Shown: one piece after another, positions 18,643 to 28,754 of the stretch
Numbering within the stretch: position 1 is the stretch's first letter
Layout of the letters: each line of letters starts with the position of its first letter
Assembly: GCA_030148165.1 (NCBI GenBank)
Contig: JASBTZ010000007.1
Span: forward strand, 576,256-640,255
Reading direction: 5' to 3'
Length of the DNA: 64,000 nucleotides
Origin: Bacteroidota bacterium
Lineage (GTDB): Bacteria > Bacteroidota > Bacteroidia > Flavobacteriales_D > Crocinitomicaceae
Translations under genes and position numbers: made by a program
The notes under the pieces: generated by a model
Databases searched by the model: none
What the model was told of the DNA's origin: nothing
What the model saw: only the letters and a program-made list of their open reading frames with translations

Positions 18643-19581
18643 CTAGTTCGAAGCGTGGAATTTTTTTACGGCTTCCGTAAGTCTTGGAAGAACCTCAAAT
18701 GCATCTCCAATTACTCCGTAATCTGCAGCTTTGAAGAAAGGTGCTTCCGGATCCGTATTGATTACCACGATAACTTTTGAACCATTAACGCCTGCAAGGT
18801 GCTGAATAGCTCCTGAAATTCCTGCCGCAATATATAAGTTGGGTCGAATTGCTACACCCGTTTGTCCAACGTGCTCATGATGAGGTCGCCACCCCACATC
18901 AGCAACCGGTCTTGAACAAGCTGTAGCCGCTCCAAGTTCCTTAGCAAGATCTTCTATAATTCCCCAGTTTTCAGGTCCTTTTAATCCTCGTCCACCTGAC
19001 ACAACCAATTCTGCTTCAGGCAATGGAATGTCTCCTTCCGGTTTCTTTACGTTCAATACTTTTATTCGAGGATCACCAGCTTGTCCGTCAAATTCCTCGA
19101 CACCACATGCAGACCCTGATGCTTCAGGCTGTAAACTGTTTGGTAGCAATGAGATTATTTTTTTGTCGGTGTTGATCTTCACAAAACCGTATGCTTTTCC
19201 TGAGAACACATTCACTTTCACAGTGTCTCCATTCGGAACGTCGATTGCACCTGGCACCAGCCCGGCAATCAACTTAACTGATACACGAGGAGCCACGGCC
19301 TTAGCCACCAAATCGTGAGAGAAAACGATGGTATTCGCTCCAGTTGTTTGAGCTGCTGTAGTAACCACATTTGCAATCTGTTGGCTATCGTTACTTGTAA
19401 CTGAACGATCAACCAATACTTTTGAGGCTCCATACTCGCCTAATCTGGCTAATGAATCATTGCTTTCCCCTCCACAGGTAACTACGGTGATATCCCCGCC
19501 TAATTTTTTTGCGTAAGTAACGGCTTCAAAATCTCCCTTTGAAAGTCCGTTTCGACTATTGATATATACTAATGTTGACAT
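18643..19581 (-). CDS. etfA: Electron transfer flavoprotein subunit alpha
   Basis: 312 residues. The C-terminal FAD-binding domain is clear: VSGGRGLKGPENW, ACSRPVADVGWRPHHEHVGQ and the end region INTDPEAPFFKAADYGVIGD. With EtfB it accepts electrons from acyl-CoA dehydrogenases and passes them to the ETF-quinone oxidoreductase. It follows etfB by 11 bases in one transcript. The next gene in the run starts 75 bases downstream. Confidence 0.97.
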   Translation of the reverse strand: MSTLVYINSRNGLSKGDFEAVTYAKKLGGDITVVTCGGESNDSLARLGEYGASKVLVDRSVTSNDSQQIANVVTTAAQTTGANTIVFSHDLVAKAVAPRVSVKLIAGLVPGAIDVPNGDTVKVNVFSGKAYGFVKINTDKKIISLLPNSLQPEASGSACGVEEFDGQAGDPRIKVLNVKKPEGDIPLPEAELVVSGGRGLKGPENWGIIEDLAKELGAATACSRPVADVGWRPHHEHVGQTGVAIRPNLYIAAGISGAIQHLAGVNGSKVIVVINTDPEAPFFKAADYGVIGDAFEVLPRLTEAVKKFHASN

Positions 19582-19592
19582 GCGTAATTCTA

Positions 19593-20333
19593 TTAAATAA
19601 CCTTCGCTTCGTTATGAAGCAATGAAACCAATTCATCCATATTTTCAGGATCGATCATCTTACAAGCAGACTTAGCTTCGGGCAAAGCATAACTTTCAAA
19701 TGCTGTGTAATTTGATGCATCTACCGGAGAAACTACATTTAAGGGCTTAGTTCTTGCTGCCATAATTCCACGCATATTAGGTATGCGTTGTTCTGCCATT
19801 CCCTTTGCACATGATATTACTGCTGGTAATTCAACCTGAACCTCTTCGATTCCACCAACAATTTCCATATCGGCAGTCGCCGTACTTCCGGAAACATCCA
19901 GTTTTGAAGCAAGCGATATAAAAGGAAGATCCATTTCAGCGGCGATCATTCCACCCACCTGTGATCCATTGTAATCGATAGTCTCTTTACCTGTGAGTAT
20001 GAGGTCGAATCCCTTGTCTTTCGCATAAGCAGCAATTTGAGTTGCTGTAAAATATGCATCGACAGGAGCAGCATCAATACGAACTGCCTCATCTGCACCG
20101 ATTGCCAACGCTTTTCTGATTACTGCTTCATCTGAAGCTTCTCCAACCGTTACAATAGTAACATTACCGCCGTTCGCTTCTTTTAACTCGAGCGCACGAA
20201 CGAGCGCATACCATTCATCATACGGGTTGACAATATATTGTACTCCGTTTTCGTTAAATTTCGTATTACCATCCGTGAAGGCAATCTTGGACGTAGTATC
20301 CGGAGATTTGCTAATACATACTAATATATTCAT
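19593..20333 (-). CDS. etfB: Electron transfer flavoprotein subunit beta
   Basis: 246 residues from the ATG at 20333 (MNILVCISKSPDTTSK); the frame extends upstream to 20372, but those residues do not match the family. The AMP-binding signature region reads VGGIEEVQVELPAVISCAKG, and NPYDEWYALVRALELKE is typical of EtfB. It forms the heterodimer with EtfA, shuttling electrons from beta-oxidation dehydrogenases. It is the first gene of the minus run and is divergent from pdhB. Confidence 0.97.
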   Translation of the reverse strand: MNILVCISKSPDTTSKIAFTDGNTKFNENGVQYIVNPYDEWYALVRALELKEANGGNVTIVTVGEASDEAVIRKALAIGADEAVRIDAAPVDAYFTATQIAAYAKDKGFDLILTGKETIDYNGSQVGGMIAAEMDLPFISLASKLDVSGSTATADMEIVGGIEEVQVELPAVISCAKGMAEQRIPNMRGIMAARTKPLNVVSPVDASNYTAFESYALPEAKSACKMIDPENMDELVSLLHNEAKVI

Positions 20334-20483
20334 ACTACTGTTTTTCTGTAAAATCGAATGCGAATTTAACAATATTCAACGCTTTTTAAACGAATAATTA
20401 AGATAATTCGACATCGACAAGGCAAATAACTAATTTCAATAATACATCTTCGAAGTTTGATATAAGTTAATCCTGAAAATTAT

Positions 20484-20515
20484 TACATTTGGCAACCCAA
20501 TTTCTAATTGGGTTT
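20484..20515 (+). promoter_or_regulatory. pdhB promoter -7 element followed by a perfect 9-bp hairpin
   Basis: TACATTTG at 20484-20491 fits the Bacteroidota -7 consensus TAnnTTTG. Two bases later begins AACCCAATT-TCT-AATTGGGTT (20494-20514), a perfect inverted repeat that would be at or near the 5' end of the mRNA, 12 bases before the pdhB start codon. No TTG lies at the ideal 19-base distance, so promoter strength is uncertain. Confidence 0.6.
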
Positions 20516-20526
20516 TAAAAGAAACT

Positions 20527-21507
20527 ATGAAGACGGTACAATTTAGAGAGGCACTAAGAGAGGCAATGTCAGAAGAAATGAGAAATGACCCGAGGGTCTT
20601 TCTTATGGGAGAAGAAGTGGCGGAGTATAATGGCGCTTATAAAGTTTCTCAAGGAATGCTGGATGAATTCGGTGCGAAAAGAGTAATCGACACACCGATT
20701 GCGGAATTGGGATTCGCGGGAATTGGAGTAGGGGCATCTATGAATGGATTAAGGCCAATTGTGGAATTTATGACCTGGAACTTTGCCATTCTTGCAGCTG
20801 ATCAGATTATTAACAGTGCTGCTAAAATGCTGCAAATGTCTGGCGGACAATATTCTTGTCCGATTGTTTTCAGAGGAGGAAATGGACAAGCTGGTCAATT
20901 GGCAGCGACTCATTCTCAGAGCTTTGAATCTTTCTACGCACACGTTCCCGGATTAAAAGTTGTAACACCCTCAACGCCTTATGATGCTAAGGGGTTATTA
21001 AAGTCAGCAATCCGGGATAATGATCCAATCGTATTCCTTGAATCAGAAAAGATGTATGGGGATAAGGGAGAAATTCCCGAAGGAGAATATGTGATTCCAA
21101 TCGGGTTAGCGGACATTAAACGCAAAGGTCAGCACGTTACCATCGTGACTTTTGGAAAGATTATTAAAGTAGTCCATGAAGCTGCAGAAGCGTTGGAGAA
21201 GGAAGGAATCTCTTGTGAAATAATCGATTTGAGAACGGTCCGTCCAATAGATTATGAAACAGTTGTTGAGTCGGTTAAGCGAACAAACCGCTGCGTCGTT
21301 GTTGAAGAATCCTGGCCACTTGCTTCGATCTCTTCTGAAATTGCATACCATCTTCAGCGATATGCATTTGATTATTTAGACGCACCGGTTTTAAGGGTAA
21401 CGCAGTCTGACACCCCTTTTGCATTCTCTCCGACATTGATCGATGAAGCGTTGCCAAATGTTGAGCGAATTGTTAAAGCGGTCAAGGCAACGATGTATAA
21501 GGACTAA
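20527..21507 (+). CDS. pdhB: Pyruvate dehydrogenase E1 component subunit beta
   Basis: 326 residues of the thiamine-diphosphate-dependent E1 beta subunit. GEEVAEYNGAYKVSQG and the region DTPIAELGFAGIGVGASM match the pyrimidine-binding domain, and EESWPLASISSEIAYHLQ the C-terminal domain. With an E1 alpha subunit it decarboxylates pyruvate and acetylates the lipoyl group of E2. No E1 alpha or E2 gene is beside it, which is common in Flavobacteriales, where pdhB stands alone. A branched-chain 2-oxoacid role is less likely given the sequence. Confidence 0.93.
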   Translation: MKTVQFREALREAMSEEMRNDPRVFLMGEEVAEYNGAYKVSQGMLDEFGAKRVIDTPIAELGFAGIGVGASMNGLRPIVEFMTWNFAILAADQIINSAAKMLQMSGGQYSCPIVFRGGNGQAGQLAATHSQSFESFYAHVPGLKVVTPSTPYDAKGLLKSAIRDNDPIVFLESEKMYGDKGEIPEGEYVIPIGLADIKRKGQHVTIVTFGKIIKVVHEAAEALEKEGISCEIIDLRTVRPIDYETVVESVKRTNRCVVVEESWPLASISSEIAYHLQRYAFDYLDAPVLRVTQSDTPFAFSPTLIDEALPNVERIVKAVKATMYKD

Positions 21508-21593
21508 TCGAGTAGTTAGACATATCCTGGAAGTACTCCGTGGCTTTTATTTTCGATACCTTTGCGTACTGAATTTTAAATCTAAATTTCGCA

Positions 21594-21621
21594 TAAAAAA
21601 AGGGAGACTTTGAGCTCCCCC
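21594..21621 (-). terminator. Terminator of the small lipoprotein gene
   Basis: Read on the minus strand, GGGAG and CTCCC form a short stem followed by seven T. It lies about 25 bases after the stop of the 67-residue lipoprotein gene. The reverse side has an A-rich flank, so it could also weakly end pdhB transcripts. Confidence 0.75.
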
Positions 21622-21644
21622 TATTAATTAATTGTGCATTGAAA

Positions 21645-21848
21645 TTACAGTGAACAAGATGCGTTGGGATCACTCATTTGGTACGTAGTTTCTACCTCAT
21701 TGCATGAGCTTTCCGCATCTTTCTTCTTGGCGTTTTGAATTTCAAAATTCACTGTTTGCCCACTTACGGTGCAAGTGCAAGTGTAGTCTTTCTTACAAGC
21801 AGAAAGAGCAAAAATTGCTAATGCACCGAATAAAATCGCTTTTTTCAT
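21645..21848 (-). CDS. Small cysteine-rich lipoprotein, 67 residues
   Basis: Signal peptide and lipobox LSAC with the lipid cysteine at 18, followed by KKDYTCTCTV, a CxC pair, and further cysteines near 49 and 65. The mature protein has about 50 residues. Small flavobacterial lipoproteins with this CTCT opening exist, to my recollection without known function. Its own terminator follows. The four cysteines beyond the lipid anchor could form two disulphides. Confidence 0.8.
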   Translation of the reverse strand: MKKAILFGALAIFALSACKKDYTCTCTVSGQTVNFEIQNAKKKDAESSCNEVETTYQMSDPNASCSL

Positions 21849-22086
21849 AATGGTGTTTTTGTTAATTACTTGGGCAAAATAGGATTATTTTGAGTTTATG
21901 AAATAAATAATGTGAGTTGTTTAACAAACCCGACCTGAGCACGAATATTTGTATTAGAGGATACAATCAATTAATAAGATTTCTTCATTAGCTGAGAATA
22001 ATTACGAAAAGTGTGATTGGTCTGAGTGTGTGAAAATTATGTTGAAAAGTTTTCAATGATGGGATCTCAATAAAAACTCAATTATT

Positions 22087-22247
22087 TATATTTGTATAGT
22101 GATGACAGCAGGGGTTTTCCCAAGCGAATCATCTTAAAATAAAGGTGTTAGGAGATTACTCAAGTTAATTAGTTCTTCACCTCATCTAAATCGGGCGAAA
22201 AAGATGTAAACACAGCCATGTGAAAAAAGCGTCTTTTTTTTCGATTA
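22087..22247 (+). ncRNA. Candidate small structured RNA or rpsL upstream leader
   Basis: TATATTTG at 22087-22094 is a -7-like element. It is followed by GATGA (22101-22105) pairing TCATC (22129-22133) around an inner GGG-TTTT-CCC hairpin, then AGGTG (22143-22147) pairing CACCT (22178-22182), and an A/T hairpin with U-tract at 22222-22242. This reads like a transcription unit of about 140 bases ending just before the rpsL -33 element at 22252. There is no long open frame. No TTG sits at the ideal spacing, so it is tentative. Confidence 0.35.
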
Positions 22248-22251
22248 CGCC

Positions 22252-22302
22252 TTGATTTATAAATTATTCCTTCTATCTTTGCACCCCCAAATTGTGTTTG
22301 GG
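22252..22302 (+). promoter_or_regulatory. rpsL operon promoter with initial hairpin
   Basis: TTG at 22252-22254 and TATCTTTG at 22274-22281 are separated by exactly 19 bases, the canonical Bacteroidota spacing. Four bases later CCCAAA (22286-22291) pairs TTTGGG (22297-22302) around a five-base loop. The start codon of rpsL follows at 22338. This promoter probably drives much of the ribosomal super-operon. Confidence 0.85.
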
Positions 22303-22337
22303 CTAGTTATATATTATTAAAAACTAAAGTATTTTTT

Positions 22338-22712
22338 ATGCCAACTATACAACAATTAGTTCGCAAAGGGAGAACAGCCGTGGTAAAGAAATCGAAGTCT
22401 GCTGCACTTGATTCTTGTCCACAGCGTAAAGGGGTATGTGTAAGGGTTTACACCACTACTCCTAAAAAGCCGAATTCGGCTATGAGAAAAGTTGCCAGAG
22501 TGCGACTAACAAACGGTAAGGAAGTCAATGCTTACATCGGAGGTGAAGGTCATAACCTTCAGGAACACTCATTGGTATTGGTACGTGGTGGTAGAGTAAA
22601 AGATCTACCAGGTGTTCGTTATCACATTGTTCGTGGTGCGGAAGACACTGCAGGTGTTGAAGGTAGAACACAGAGACGTTCAAAATACGGTGCTAAACGT
22701 CCGAAGAAATAA
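22338..22712 (+). CDS. rpsL: 30S ribosomal protein S12
   Basis: 124 residues, essentially full length. [15 protein letters not shown] and [13 protein letters not shown] are the decoding-centre loops; the lysines associated with streptomycin sensitivity are intact in both. First gene of the super-operon, 20 bases before rpsG. Confidence 0.99.
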   Translation: MPTIQQLVRKGRTAVVKKSKSAALDSCPQRKGVCVRVYTTTPKKPNSAMRKVARVRLTNGKEVNAYIGGEGHNLQEHSLVLVRGGRVKDLPGVRYHIVRGAEDTAGVEGRTQRRSKYGAKRPKK

Positions 22713-22731
22713 TCATTTAACAGACTAAGAG

Positions 22732-23202
22732 ATGAGAAGAAGAAAAGCGAAAAAAATTGCCATCCTTCCGGATCCGAAATTTAACGATACACAGGTAACA
22801 AAGTTCGTGAACAACTTAATGTTGGACGGAAAGAAGAGCTTGGCATTCAAAATATTTTACGATGCGATCGAGATTGTTGATGGGAAAGTAGAAGAAGCTA
22901 CAGGACTTGAAACATGGAAGAAAGCATTAGAGAACATTTCACCAAACGTGGAAGTTAGAAGTAGACGAGTGGGAGGGGCAACTTTCCAGATACCTACTCC
23001 TGTTCGTGATGGTAGAAAGCAGTCACTTGGAATGAAGTGGTTGATTGGATATTCTCGTAAGAGAAATGAAAAGACAATGGCTCAGAAGTTAGCTGCTGAG
23101 ATCATTGCTGCAGCGAAAGAAGAAGGAGCGGCATACAAAAAGAAAGAAGACACATTAAGAATGGCTGAAGCAAACAAGGCCTTTTCACATTTTAGATTTT
23201 AA
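22732..23202 (+). CDS. rpsG: 30S ribosomal protein S7
   Basis: 156 residues; primary 16S-binding assembly protein of the 30S head. [14 protein letters not shown] matches the conserved beta hairpin, and a basic C-terminal helix ends in FSHFRF. fusA begins five bases downstream. Confidence 0.99.
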   Translation: MRRRKAKKIAILPDPKFNDTQVTKFVNNLMLDGKKSLAFKIFYDAIEIVDGKVEEATGLETWKKALENISPNVEVRSRRVGGATFQIPTPVRDGRKQSLGMKWLIGYSRKRNEKTMAQKLAAEIIAAAKEEGAAYKKKEDTLRMAEANKAFSHFRF

Positions 23203-23207
23203 TAGAG

Positions 23208-25316
23208 ATGGCAAGAGATCTTAAATTCACAAGAAACATTGGTATCGCTGCGCACATTGACGCAGGTAAAACGACTACTACTGAGCGTATACTTTACTAT
23301 GGTGGAGTTTCTCACAAAATTGGTGAGGTTCACGATGGTGCAGCTACGATGGACTGGATGGAGCAGGAGCAGGAAAGAGGTATTACCATTACTTCCGCTG
23401 CAACTACTTTGAACTGGAGATACAGAGACCAGGACTACCATGTTAACATCATTGACACACCGGGACACGTTGACTTTACAGTTGAGGTTAACCGTTCATT
23501 GCGTGTACTTGATGGACTAGTATTCCTTTTCTCGGCGGTTGATGGGGTTGAGCCTCAGTCAGAAACGAACTGGAGACTTGCAAATAACTATAATGTTCCA
23601 AGAATTGGATTCGTTAACAAGATGGACCGTCAGGGTGCAGACTTCTTGAATGTTTGTAAGCAGGTAAAAGAAATGTTAGGTAGCCACGCGCTTCCACTAC
23701 AAATTAATATCGGAGCTGAAGATGATTTCAAAGGTGTAGTTGATTTGATCAACTTCAAAGGTATCGTTTGGAATGAAGAGGATATGGGAATGACGTTCCA
23801 AGAAATAGAAATCCCAGCAGATATTATGGATGATGCAACTCAATTAAGAGAAGAGCTTTTAGAGGCAGTTGCAGAATTTGATGAGTCGGAAACATTAATG
23901 GAAAAGTACTTCGACGATCCTGAATCGATTACTGAAAGAGAAATCCTTGATTGTTTACGTGAAGCAACTATCGCTGGTAAAGTTGTACCAATGATGTGTG
24001 GATCAGCATTTAAGAATAAAGGAGTTCAGGCAATGCTAGACATGGTAATGGAAATCCTTCCTTCACCACTTGACGTTGAAGCCATTGTTGGAACAAACCC
24101 GAAGACAGGAGAAGAAGAAAAAAGAAAGCCAAGCTACGATGAACCATTCGCAGGATTGGCGTTTAAAATCGCGACCGACCCATATGTTGGTCGTCTTTGT
24201 TTTACACGTGCTTATAGTGGGAAACTGGATTCCGGTTCTTACGTGATCAACACGAGATCAGGTAACAAGGAACGAATTTCCAGAATTTTCCAAATGCACG
24301 CCAATAAGCAAAATCAGATTCCATTCCTTGGAGCTGGAGATATCGGTGCGGTAGTAGGATTTAAGGATATTAGAACGGGAGACACACTTTGTGCGGAAGG
24401 TAGCCCAATTGTTCTTGAATCAATGAACTTCCCGGATCCGGTAATTGGTGTTGCGATCGAGCCGAAGACTCAGGCTGATACCGATAAACTATCAGTTGGT
24501 CTTCAGAAGTTGGCTGAAGAAGATCCAACGTTCCAGGTTCATACTGATGAAGAATCAGGTCAAACAATTATCAGTGGTATGGGTGAGCTTCACCTTGATA
24601 TCATTATTGACCGTTTGAGAAGAGAGTTCAAAGTTGATGTGAATCAAGGTGCTCCGCAGGTTGCCTACAGAGAAGCAATCACTTCACCAGCTGATCACAG
24701 AGAGGTATATAAGAAACAGTCTGGTGGACGTGGTAAATTTGCTGACATCGTTGTGAAAATTGAGCCTCAGGAGGACGAAGAGAAAACAGGTCTTGAATTC
24801 GTTAACTCGATCAAAGGGGGTAACATTCCGAAAGAATTTATTCCATCTGTTCAGAAAGGATTTGAAGAATCAATGAAGAATGGAGCGCTTGCAGGATATC
24901 CGATGGATAGAATGAAAGTTGAGTTAATTGATGGTTCATTCCATGCGGTCGATTCAGATCAATTGTCATTTGAGCTTTGTGCTAAAATGGCGTTTAGAGA
25001 AGCTATTCCAAAGTGTAATCCGGTTATTCTTGAACCAATGATGAAGTTGGAAGTAGTTTGTCCGGAGGAAAATATGGGTGATATTGTTGCTGACCTAAAC
25101 CGTCGTCGTGGTATCATGAAAGGTATGGACGACCGTGCTGGTGCTAAGGTGGTAAAGGCAGATGTTCCGCTTTCAGAAATGTTTGGTTACGTGACTCAGT
25201 TACGTACGATCTCTTCTGGACGTGCGACATCAACAATGGAGTTCTCTCACTACGCTGAGGCTCCTAAGAATATTGCCGAAGAGGTAATTGGCAGGGTTAA
25301 AGGTATAACAGCTTAA
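23208..25316 (+). CDS. fusA: Elongation factor G
   Basis: 702-residue translocase GTPase. G1 is [10 protein letters not shown] (about 15-24), the switch region has RGITITSA, G3 is DTPGHVDFT and G4 NKMD. Domains II to V follow, with [14 protein letters not shown] in domain III. It lies between S7 and S10 with no tuf gene after it, the arrangement seen in Bacteroidota, where tuf is elsewhere. Confidence 0.99.
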   Translation: MARDLKFTRNIGIAAHIDAGKTTTTERILYYGGVSHKIGEVHDGAATMDWMEQEQERGITITSAATTLNWRYRDQDYHVNIIDTPGHVDFTVEVNRSLRVLDGLVFLFSAVDGVEPQSETNWRLANNYNVPRIGFVNKMDRQGADFLNVCKQVKEMLGSHALPLQINIGAEDDFKGVVDLINFKGIVWNEEDMGMTFQEIEIPADIMDDATQLREELLEAVAEFDESETLMEKYFDDPESITEREILDCLREATIAGKVVPMMCGSAFKNKGVQAMLDMVMEILPSPLDVEAIVGTNPKTGEEEKRKPSYDEPFAGLAFKIATDPYVGRLCFTRAYSGKLDSGSYVINTRSGNKERISRIFQMHANKQNQIPFLGAGDIGAVVGFKDIRTGDTLCAEGSPIVLESMNFPDPVIGVAIEPKTQADTDKLSVGLQKLAEEDPTFQVHTDEESGQTIISGMGELHLDIIIDRLRREFKVDVNQGAPQVAYREAITSPADHREVYKKQSGGRGKFADIVVKIEPQEDEEKTGLEFVNSIKGGNIPKEFIPSVQKGFEESMKNGALAGYPMDRMKVELIDGSFHAVDSDQLSFELCAKMAFREAIPKCNPVILEPMMKLEVVCPEENMGDIVADLNRRRGIMKGMDDRAGAKVVKADVPLSEMFGYVTQLRTISSGRATSTMEFSHYAEAPKNIAEEVIGRVKGITA

Positions 25317-25327
25317 TAGTAATTGAG

Positions 25328-25633
25328 ATGAATCAGAAAATTAGAATAAAGCTAAAGTCTTACGATCACAACCTGGTAGACAAGTCTGCAGAGAAGATCG
25401 TTAAAACCGTAAAGTCTACAGGTGCAGTTGTAAGTGGTCCTATTCCATTGCCAACACACAAGAGAATTTACACAGTATTGAAATCTCCACACGTAAACAA
25501 AAAAGCGCGTGAGCAATTCGAACTATGTTCATACAAAAGATTGATGGATATCTACAGCACTTCTTCGAAGACAGTAGATGCATTGATGCGTTTGGAGTTG
25601 CCAAGTGGTGTTGACGTAGAGATTAAAGTTTAA
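25328..25633 (+). CDS. rpsJ: 30S ribosomal protein S10
   Basis: 101 residues; 30S head protein, also known as NusE in antitermination. [20 protein letters not shown] is the extended loop signature. It starts 11 bases after fusA, joining the str and S10 operons without a visible terminator or promoter in between. Confidence 0.99.
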   Translation: MNQKIRIKLKSYDHNLVDKSAEKIVKTVKSTGAVVSGPIPLPTHKRIYTVLKSPHVNKKAREQFELCSYKRLMDIYSTSSKTVDALMRLELPSGVDVEIKV

Positions 25634-25665
25634 GTAATAAAGGTTAATAAATAAATAGTTAAAGT

Positions 25666-26280
25666 ATGCCAGGAATAATTGGTAGAAAAATCGGAATGAC
25701 TAGCATTTACAGTGCCGAGGGTAAAGCAATGCCATGCACGGTGATAGAAGCTGGTCCTTGTGTAGTGACACAGGTCAAGACACAAGACAGAGATGGTTAC
25801 GAGGCTGTTCAACTAGGATTTGGTGATCGCAAAGAAAAGAATACACCAAATGCATTGAAGGGTCACTTTAAAAAAGCTAAAACCGAACCAAAATCAAAGC
25901 TTGTTGAATTCGACGGTTTTGAAGGTCTTAATCTAGGGGACACCGTTAACGTGGACATCTTCGAAGAAGGAGAATTCGTATCGGTTGCAGGTATCTCTAA
26001 AGGTAAAGGATTCCAGGGTGTTGTGAAGCGTCATGGTTTTGGTGGAGTTGGACAAAGTACTCATGGTCAACACAACAGATTACGTGCTCCGGGTTCAATT
26101 GGTGCTGCTTCTTATCCGGCACGTGTATTCAAAGGAATGCGTATGGCGGGTCAAATGGGAAATAGCCGAGTAACGATCGAGAATTTACAGGTATTGAAAG
26201 TATTGGCTGACAAAAACCTGATAGTAGTAAAGGGATCTGTACCAGGTCCTAAAGGTTCAACCGTAACAATTGAGAAGTAA
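25666..26280 (+). CDS. rplC: 50S ribosomal protein L3
   Basis: 204 residues; early assembly protein near the peptidyl transferase centre. [20 protein letters not shown] is the inner loop. The stop and the rplD start share a TAATG at 26278-26282, indicating translational coupling. Confidence 0.99.
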   Translation: MPGIIGRKIGMTSIYSAEGKAMPCTVIEAGPCVVTQVKTQDRDGYEAVQLGFGDRKEKNTPNALKGHFKKAKTEPKSKLVEFDGFEGLNLGDTVNVDIFEEGEFVSVAGISKGKGFQGVVKRHGFGGVGQSTHGQHNRLRAPGSIGAASYPARVFKGMRMAGQMGNSRVTIENLQVLKVLADKNLIVVKGSVPGPKGSTVTIEK

Positions 26281-26906
26281 TGGAAGTTAAAGTTATTAGT
26301 TCTAAAGGAAAGGCTACATCTAACTCAGTTAGTTTATCAGATAAGGTGTTCGGTATTGAACCAAATGATCATGCTATCTATCTGGATGTAAAGCAGCATT
26401 TAGCTAATCGTCGTCAAGGAACGCATAAAGCTAAAGAGAGAGCAGAAATTTCAGGATCTACAAGAAAGATCAAGAAGCAAAAAGGTACAGGTACGGCACG
26501 TGCTGGTAGCATTAAGTCGGGTACACGCGTTGGTGGAGGTCGTATTTTCGGACCACGTCCGCGTAATTACAGCTTCAAGTTGAATACAAAGACTAAGAGA
26601 CTTGCTCGTAAATCAGCATTCTCTTATAAAGCAAAATCGGAAGATTTGATGGTAATCGAAGATCTTAAATTCGATGCGATTAAAACAAAAGATTTCAAAG
26701 CTTTGTTGGCTGATCTTAAGTTAGATAATGATAAGGTTCTTATGATTCTTGGTGAACACAATGATAATGTTTACCTGTCATCAAGAAACCTTAACAAAGT
26801 AAAGGTCGTAACAGCTGATTCTGTTAACACATTCGATGTGTTAAATGCAAACAAAGTTGTTATGGCTCAAAGTTCAATTGAAGTAATCGAAAAGATTCTA
26901 AACTAA
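26280..26906 (+). CDS. rplD: 50S ribosomal protein L4
   Basis: 208 residues; lines the exit tunnel with L22. The loop carries KQKGTGTARAGSIKSGTRVG followed by GGRIFGPRPR, matching the family. In Escherichia coli L4 represses its operon; no matching leader is evident here. Coupled to rplC by TAATG. Confidence 0.98.
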   Translation: MEVKVISSKGKATSNSVSLSDKVFGIEPNDHAIYLDVKQHLANRRQGTHKAKERAEISGSTRKIKKQKGTGTARAGSIKSGTRVGGGRIFGPRPRNYSFKLNTKTKRLARKSAFSYKAKSEDLMVIEDLKFDAIKTKDFKALLADLKLDNDKVLMILGEHNDNVYLSSRNLNKVKVVTADSVNTFDVLNANKVVMAQSSIEVIEKILN

Positions 26907-26913
26907 TTGAGAG

Positions 26914-27210
26914 ATGGGAACAATTATTAAGAAACCAATTATTACTGAGAAGGCTACAGGACAAAGTGAATGGGAAAACCGTTTCACTTTCGAAGTAGAT
27001 CGTTCAGCTAATAAATTGCAGATAAAAGACGCTGTCGAGAAGATGTATGGAGTTCAGGTAACTGAAGTTCGGACCATGAATTATGGCGGTGGTAAACCCT
27101 CTGTAAAGTATACAAATAGAGGTATCGTTGAGCAAAAGTCAAAAAGATGGAAGAAAGCTGTCGTGACTGTTGCGGATGGAGAAACGATTGATTTATTTAA
27201 TAACTATTAA
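26914..27210 (+). CDS. rplW: 50S ribosomal protein L23
   Basis: 98 residues; sits at the tunnel exit and docks trigger factor and SRP. IIKKPIITEKATGQSE at the N-terminus is the family start. It lies 7 bases after rplD and 10 before rplB. Confidence 0.98.
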   Translation: MGTIIKKPIITEKATGQSEWENRFTFEVDRSANKLQIKDAVEKMYGVQVTEVRTMNYGGGKPSVKYTNRGIVEQKSKRWKKAVVTVADGETIDLFNNY

Positions 27211-27220
27211 GAACTAAAGA

Positions 27221-28045
27221 ATGGGTCTTAAAAAATTCAAGCCTATAACTCCAGGGCAAAGACACAAAGTCAACAGTGACTATTCTGAAGTTACCGCTAA
27301 AGGTCCTGAAAAGAGCCTGGTAAAAGGAAAGAGTAAGTCTGGTGGACGAAACAATGACGGTAGAATGACCATGCGTTATATTGGAGGTGGTCATAAGCAA
27401 AAATACCGTGCCATTGATTTTAAAAGAGAAAAGCACGATGTGCCTGCAACTGTTAAAGCGATCGAGTACGATCCGAACAGAACTGCACGAATTGCATTGT
27501 TGTACTATGCGGATGGTGAGAAGCGATATATCATCGCACCGGAAGGACTTAAAGTAGGAGATACGGTAGTGTCCGGAAGTAAAGCTACACCAAACGTAGG
27601 AAATGCGATGTTCCTTTCAGACATTCCAATGGGTACTGTAATTCACAATATTGAATTAAAGCCTGGTAAAGGAGGTGCTATTGCACGTGGAGCTGGAACA
27701 TATGCTCAATTGAACGCTCGTGAAGGTAAGTATGTTACTATCAAAATGCCTTCAGGTGAAACTCGTATGATCCTGGCTAATTGCCTTGCAACAATTGGAT
27801 CAGTTTCCAATTCTGAACACAACCTGGTTGTTTCAGGAAAAGCTGGTCGTTCAAGATGGTTAGGTAGAAGACCAAGAGTACGTGGTGTTGTTATGAACCC
27901 GGTAGATCACCCAATGGGTGGTGGTGAAGGAAAGAATTCCGGAGGTCACCCAAGATCTAGAAACGGAATGCCTGCTAAAGGGTACAAGACTCGTGCTAAG
28001 AAGAAGTATTCAGATAAGTTCATCATCGAAAGAAGAAAAAAATAA
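27221..28045 (+). CDS. rplB: 50S ribosomal protein L2
   Basis: 274 residues; 23S rRNA-binding protein at the peptidyl transferase centre. [20 protein letters not shown] includes the conserved histidine region. Full length with a basic C-terminus. Confidence 0.99.
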   Translation: MGLKKFKPITPGQRHKVNSDYSEVTAKGPEKSLVKGKSKSGGRNNDGRMTMRYIGGGHKQKYRAIDFKREKHDVPATVKAIEYDPNRTARIALLYYADGEKRYIIAPEGLKVGDTVVSGSKATPNVGNAMFLSDIPMGTVIHNIELKPGKGGAIARGAGTYAQLNAREGKYVTIKMPSGETRMILANCLATIGSVSNSEHNLVVSGKAGRSRWLGRRPRVRGVVMNPVDHPMGGGEGKNSGGHPRSRNGMPAKGYKTRAKKKYSDKFIIERRKK

Positions 28046-28052
28046 TTAGGAT

Positions 28053-28331
28053 ATGAGTCGTTCGTTGAAAAAACCACCTTTTATTCATTACAAGTTAATG
28101 AAGCGCGTGGATGATGCACAGGCATCGGGAAGTAAATCTGTAATTAAAACCTGGTCAAGAGCGAGTACGATTACTCCCGACTTTGTAGGGTTGACTTTTG
28201 CAGTGCACAATGGAAATAAGTTTATACCAGTGTTCGTAACAGAAAACATGGTAGGTCACAAGCTTGGTGAATTTGCACCGACACGTAACTTCCGTGGTCA
28301 CGCTGGTGGTAAAAAAGATAAGAAAAGATAA
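28053..28331 (+). CDS. rpsS: 30S ribosomal protein S19
   Basis: 92 residues; 30S head protein that pairs with S13. [20 protein letters not shown] is the family signature. The gene is in step with its neighbours, 7 bases after rplB. Confidence 0.99.
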   Translation: MSRSLKKPPFIHYKLMKRVDDAQASGSKSVIKTWSRASTITPDFVGLTFAVHNGNKFIPVFVTENMVGHKLGEFAPTRNFRGHAGGKKDKKR

Positions 28332-28342
28332 TTAGCAGAGTT

Positions 28343-28744
28343 ATGGGTGCTAGAAAAAGATTAAGAGCAGAAGCTAGAAAAGAAGCGAATAAGTCAATTG
28401 CGTTTGCAAAGTTGAACAATTCGCCGATTACTCCGAGAAAGATGAGATTGGTTGCAGATCTTGTAAGGGGAGTTGAAGTAAATAAAGCTCTAAACATATT
28501 GCAACATGATTCAAAAGACGCGTCTAAGAGTCTTGAAAAACTTCTACGTTCTGCAATCGCTAACTGGGAACAGAAAAACGAGGACAAGAACATTGAAGAG
28601 GAGACACTTTTCGTAAAGTCGATCGAAGTTGGTAGTGCTGGAATGTTGAAGCGTATTCAGCCAGCTCCGCAAGGTCGTGCTCATAGAATCAGAAAGAGAT
28701 CAAATCATGTAACGATCGTCGTAGACGGTAAAAACGAAGAATAA
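28343..28744 (+). CDS. rplV: 50S ribosomal protein L22
   Basis: 133 residues; tunnel-lining protein. The conserved C-terminal part reads [20 protein letters not shown]. The N-terminal helix bundle has a slightly long basic start as in other Bacteroidota. It precedes rpsC by 10 bases. Confidence 0.98.
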   Translation: MGARKRLRAEARKEANKSIAFAKLNNSPITPRKMRLVADLVRGVEVNKALNILQHDSKDASKSLEKLLRSAIANWEQKNEDKNIEEETLFVKSIEVGSAGMLKRIQPAPQGRAHRIRKRSNHVTIVVDGKNEE

Positions 28745-28754
28745 ATTTAGATAA

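Noticed and set aside
21849..22086. Possible tRNA or gene in the gap upstream of rpsL
   Set aside because: No cloverleaf, CCA end or open frame was found; only AT-rich sequence is seen in this part.
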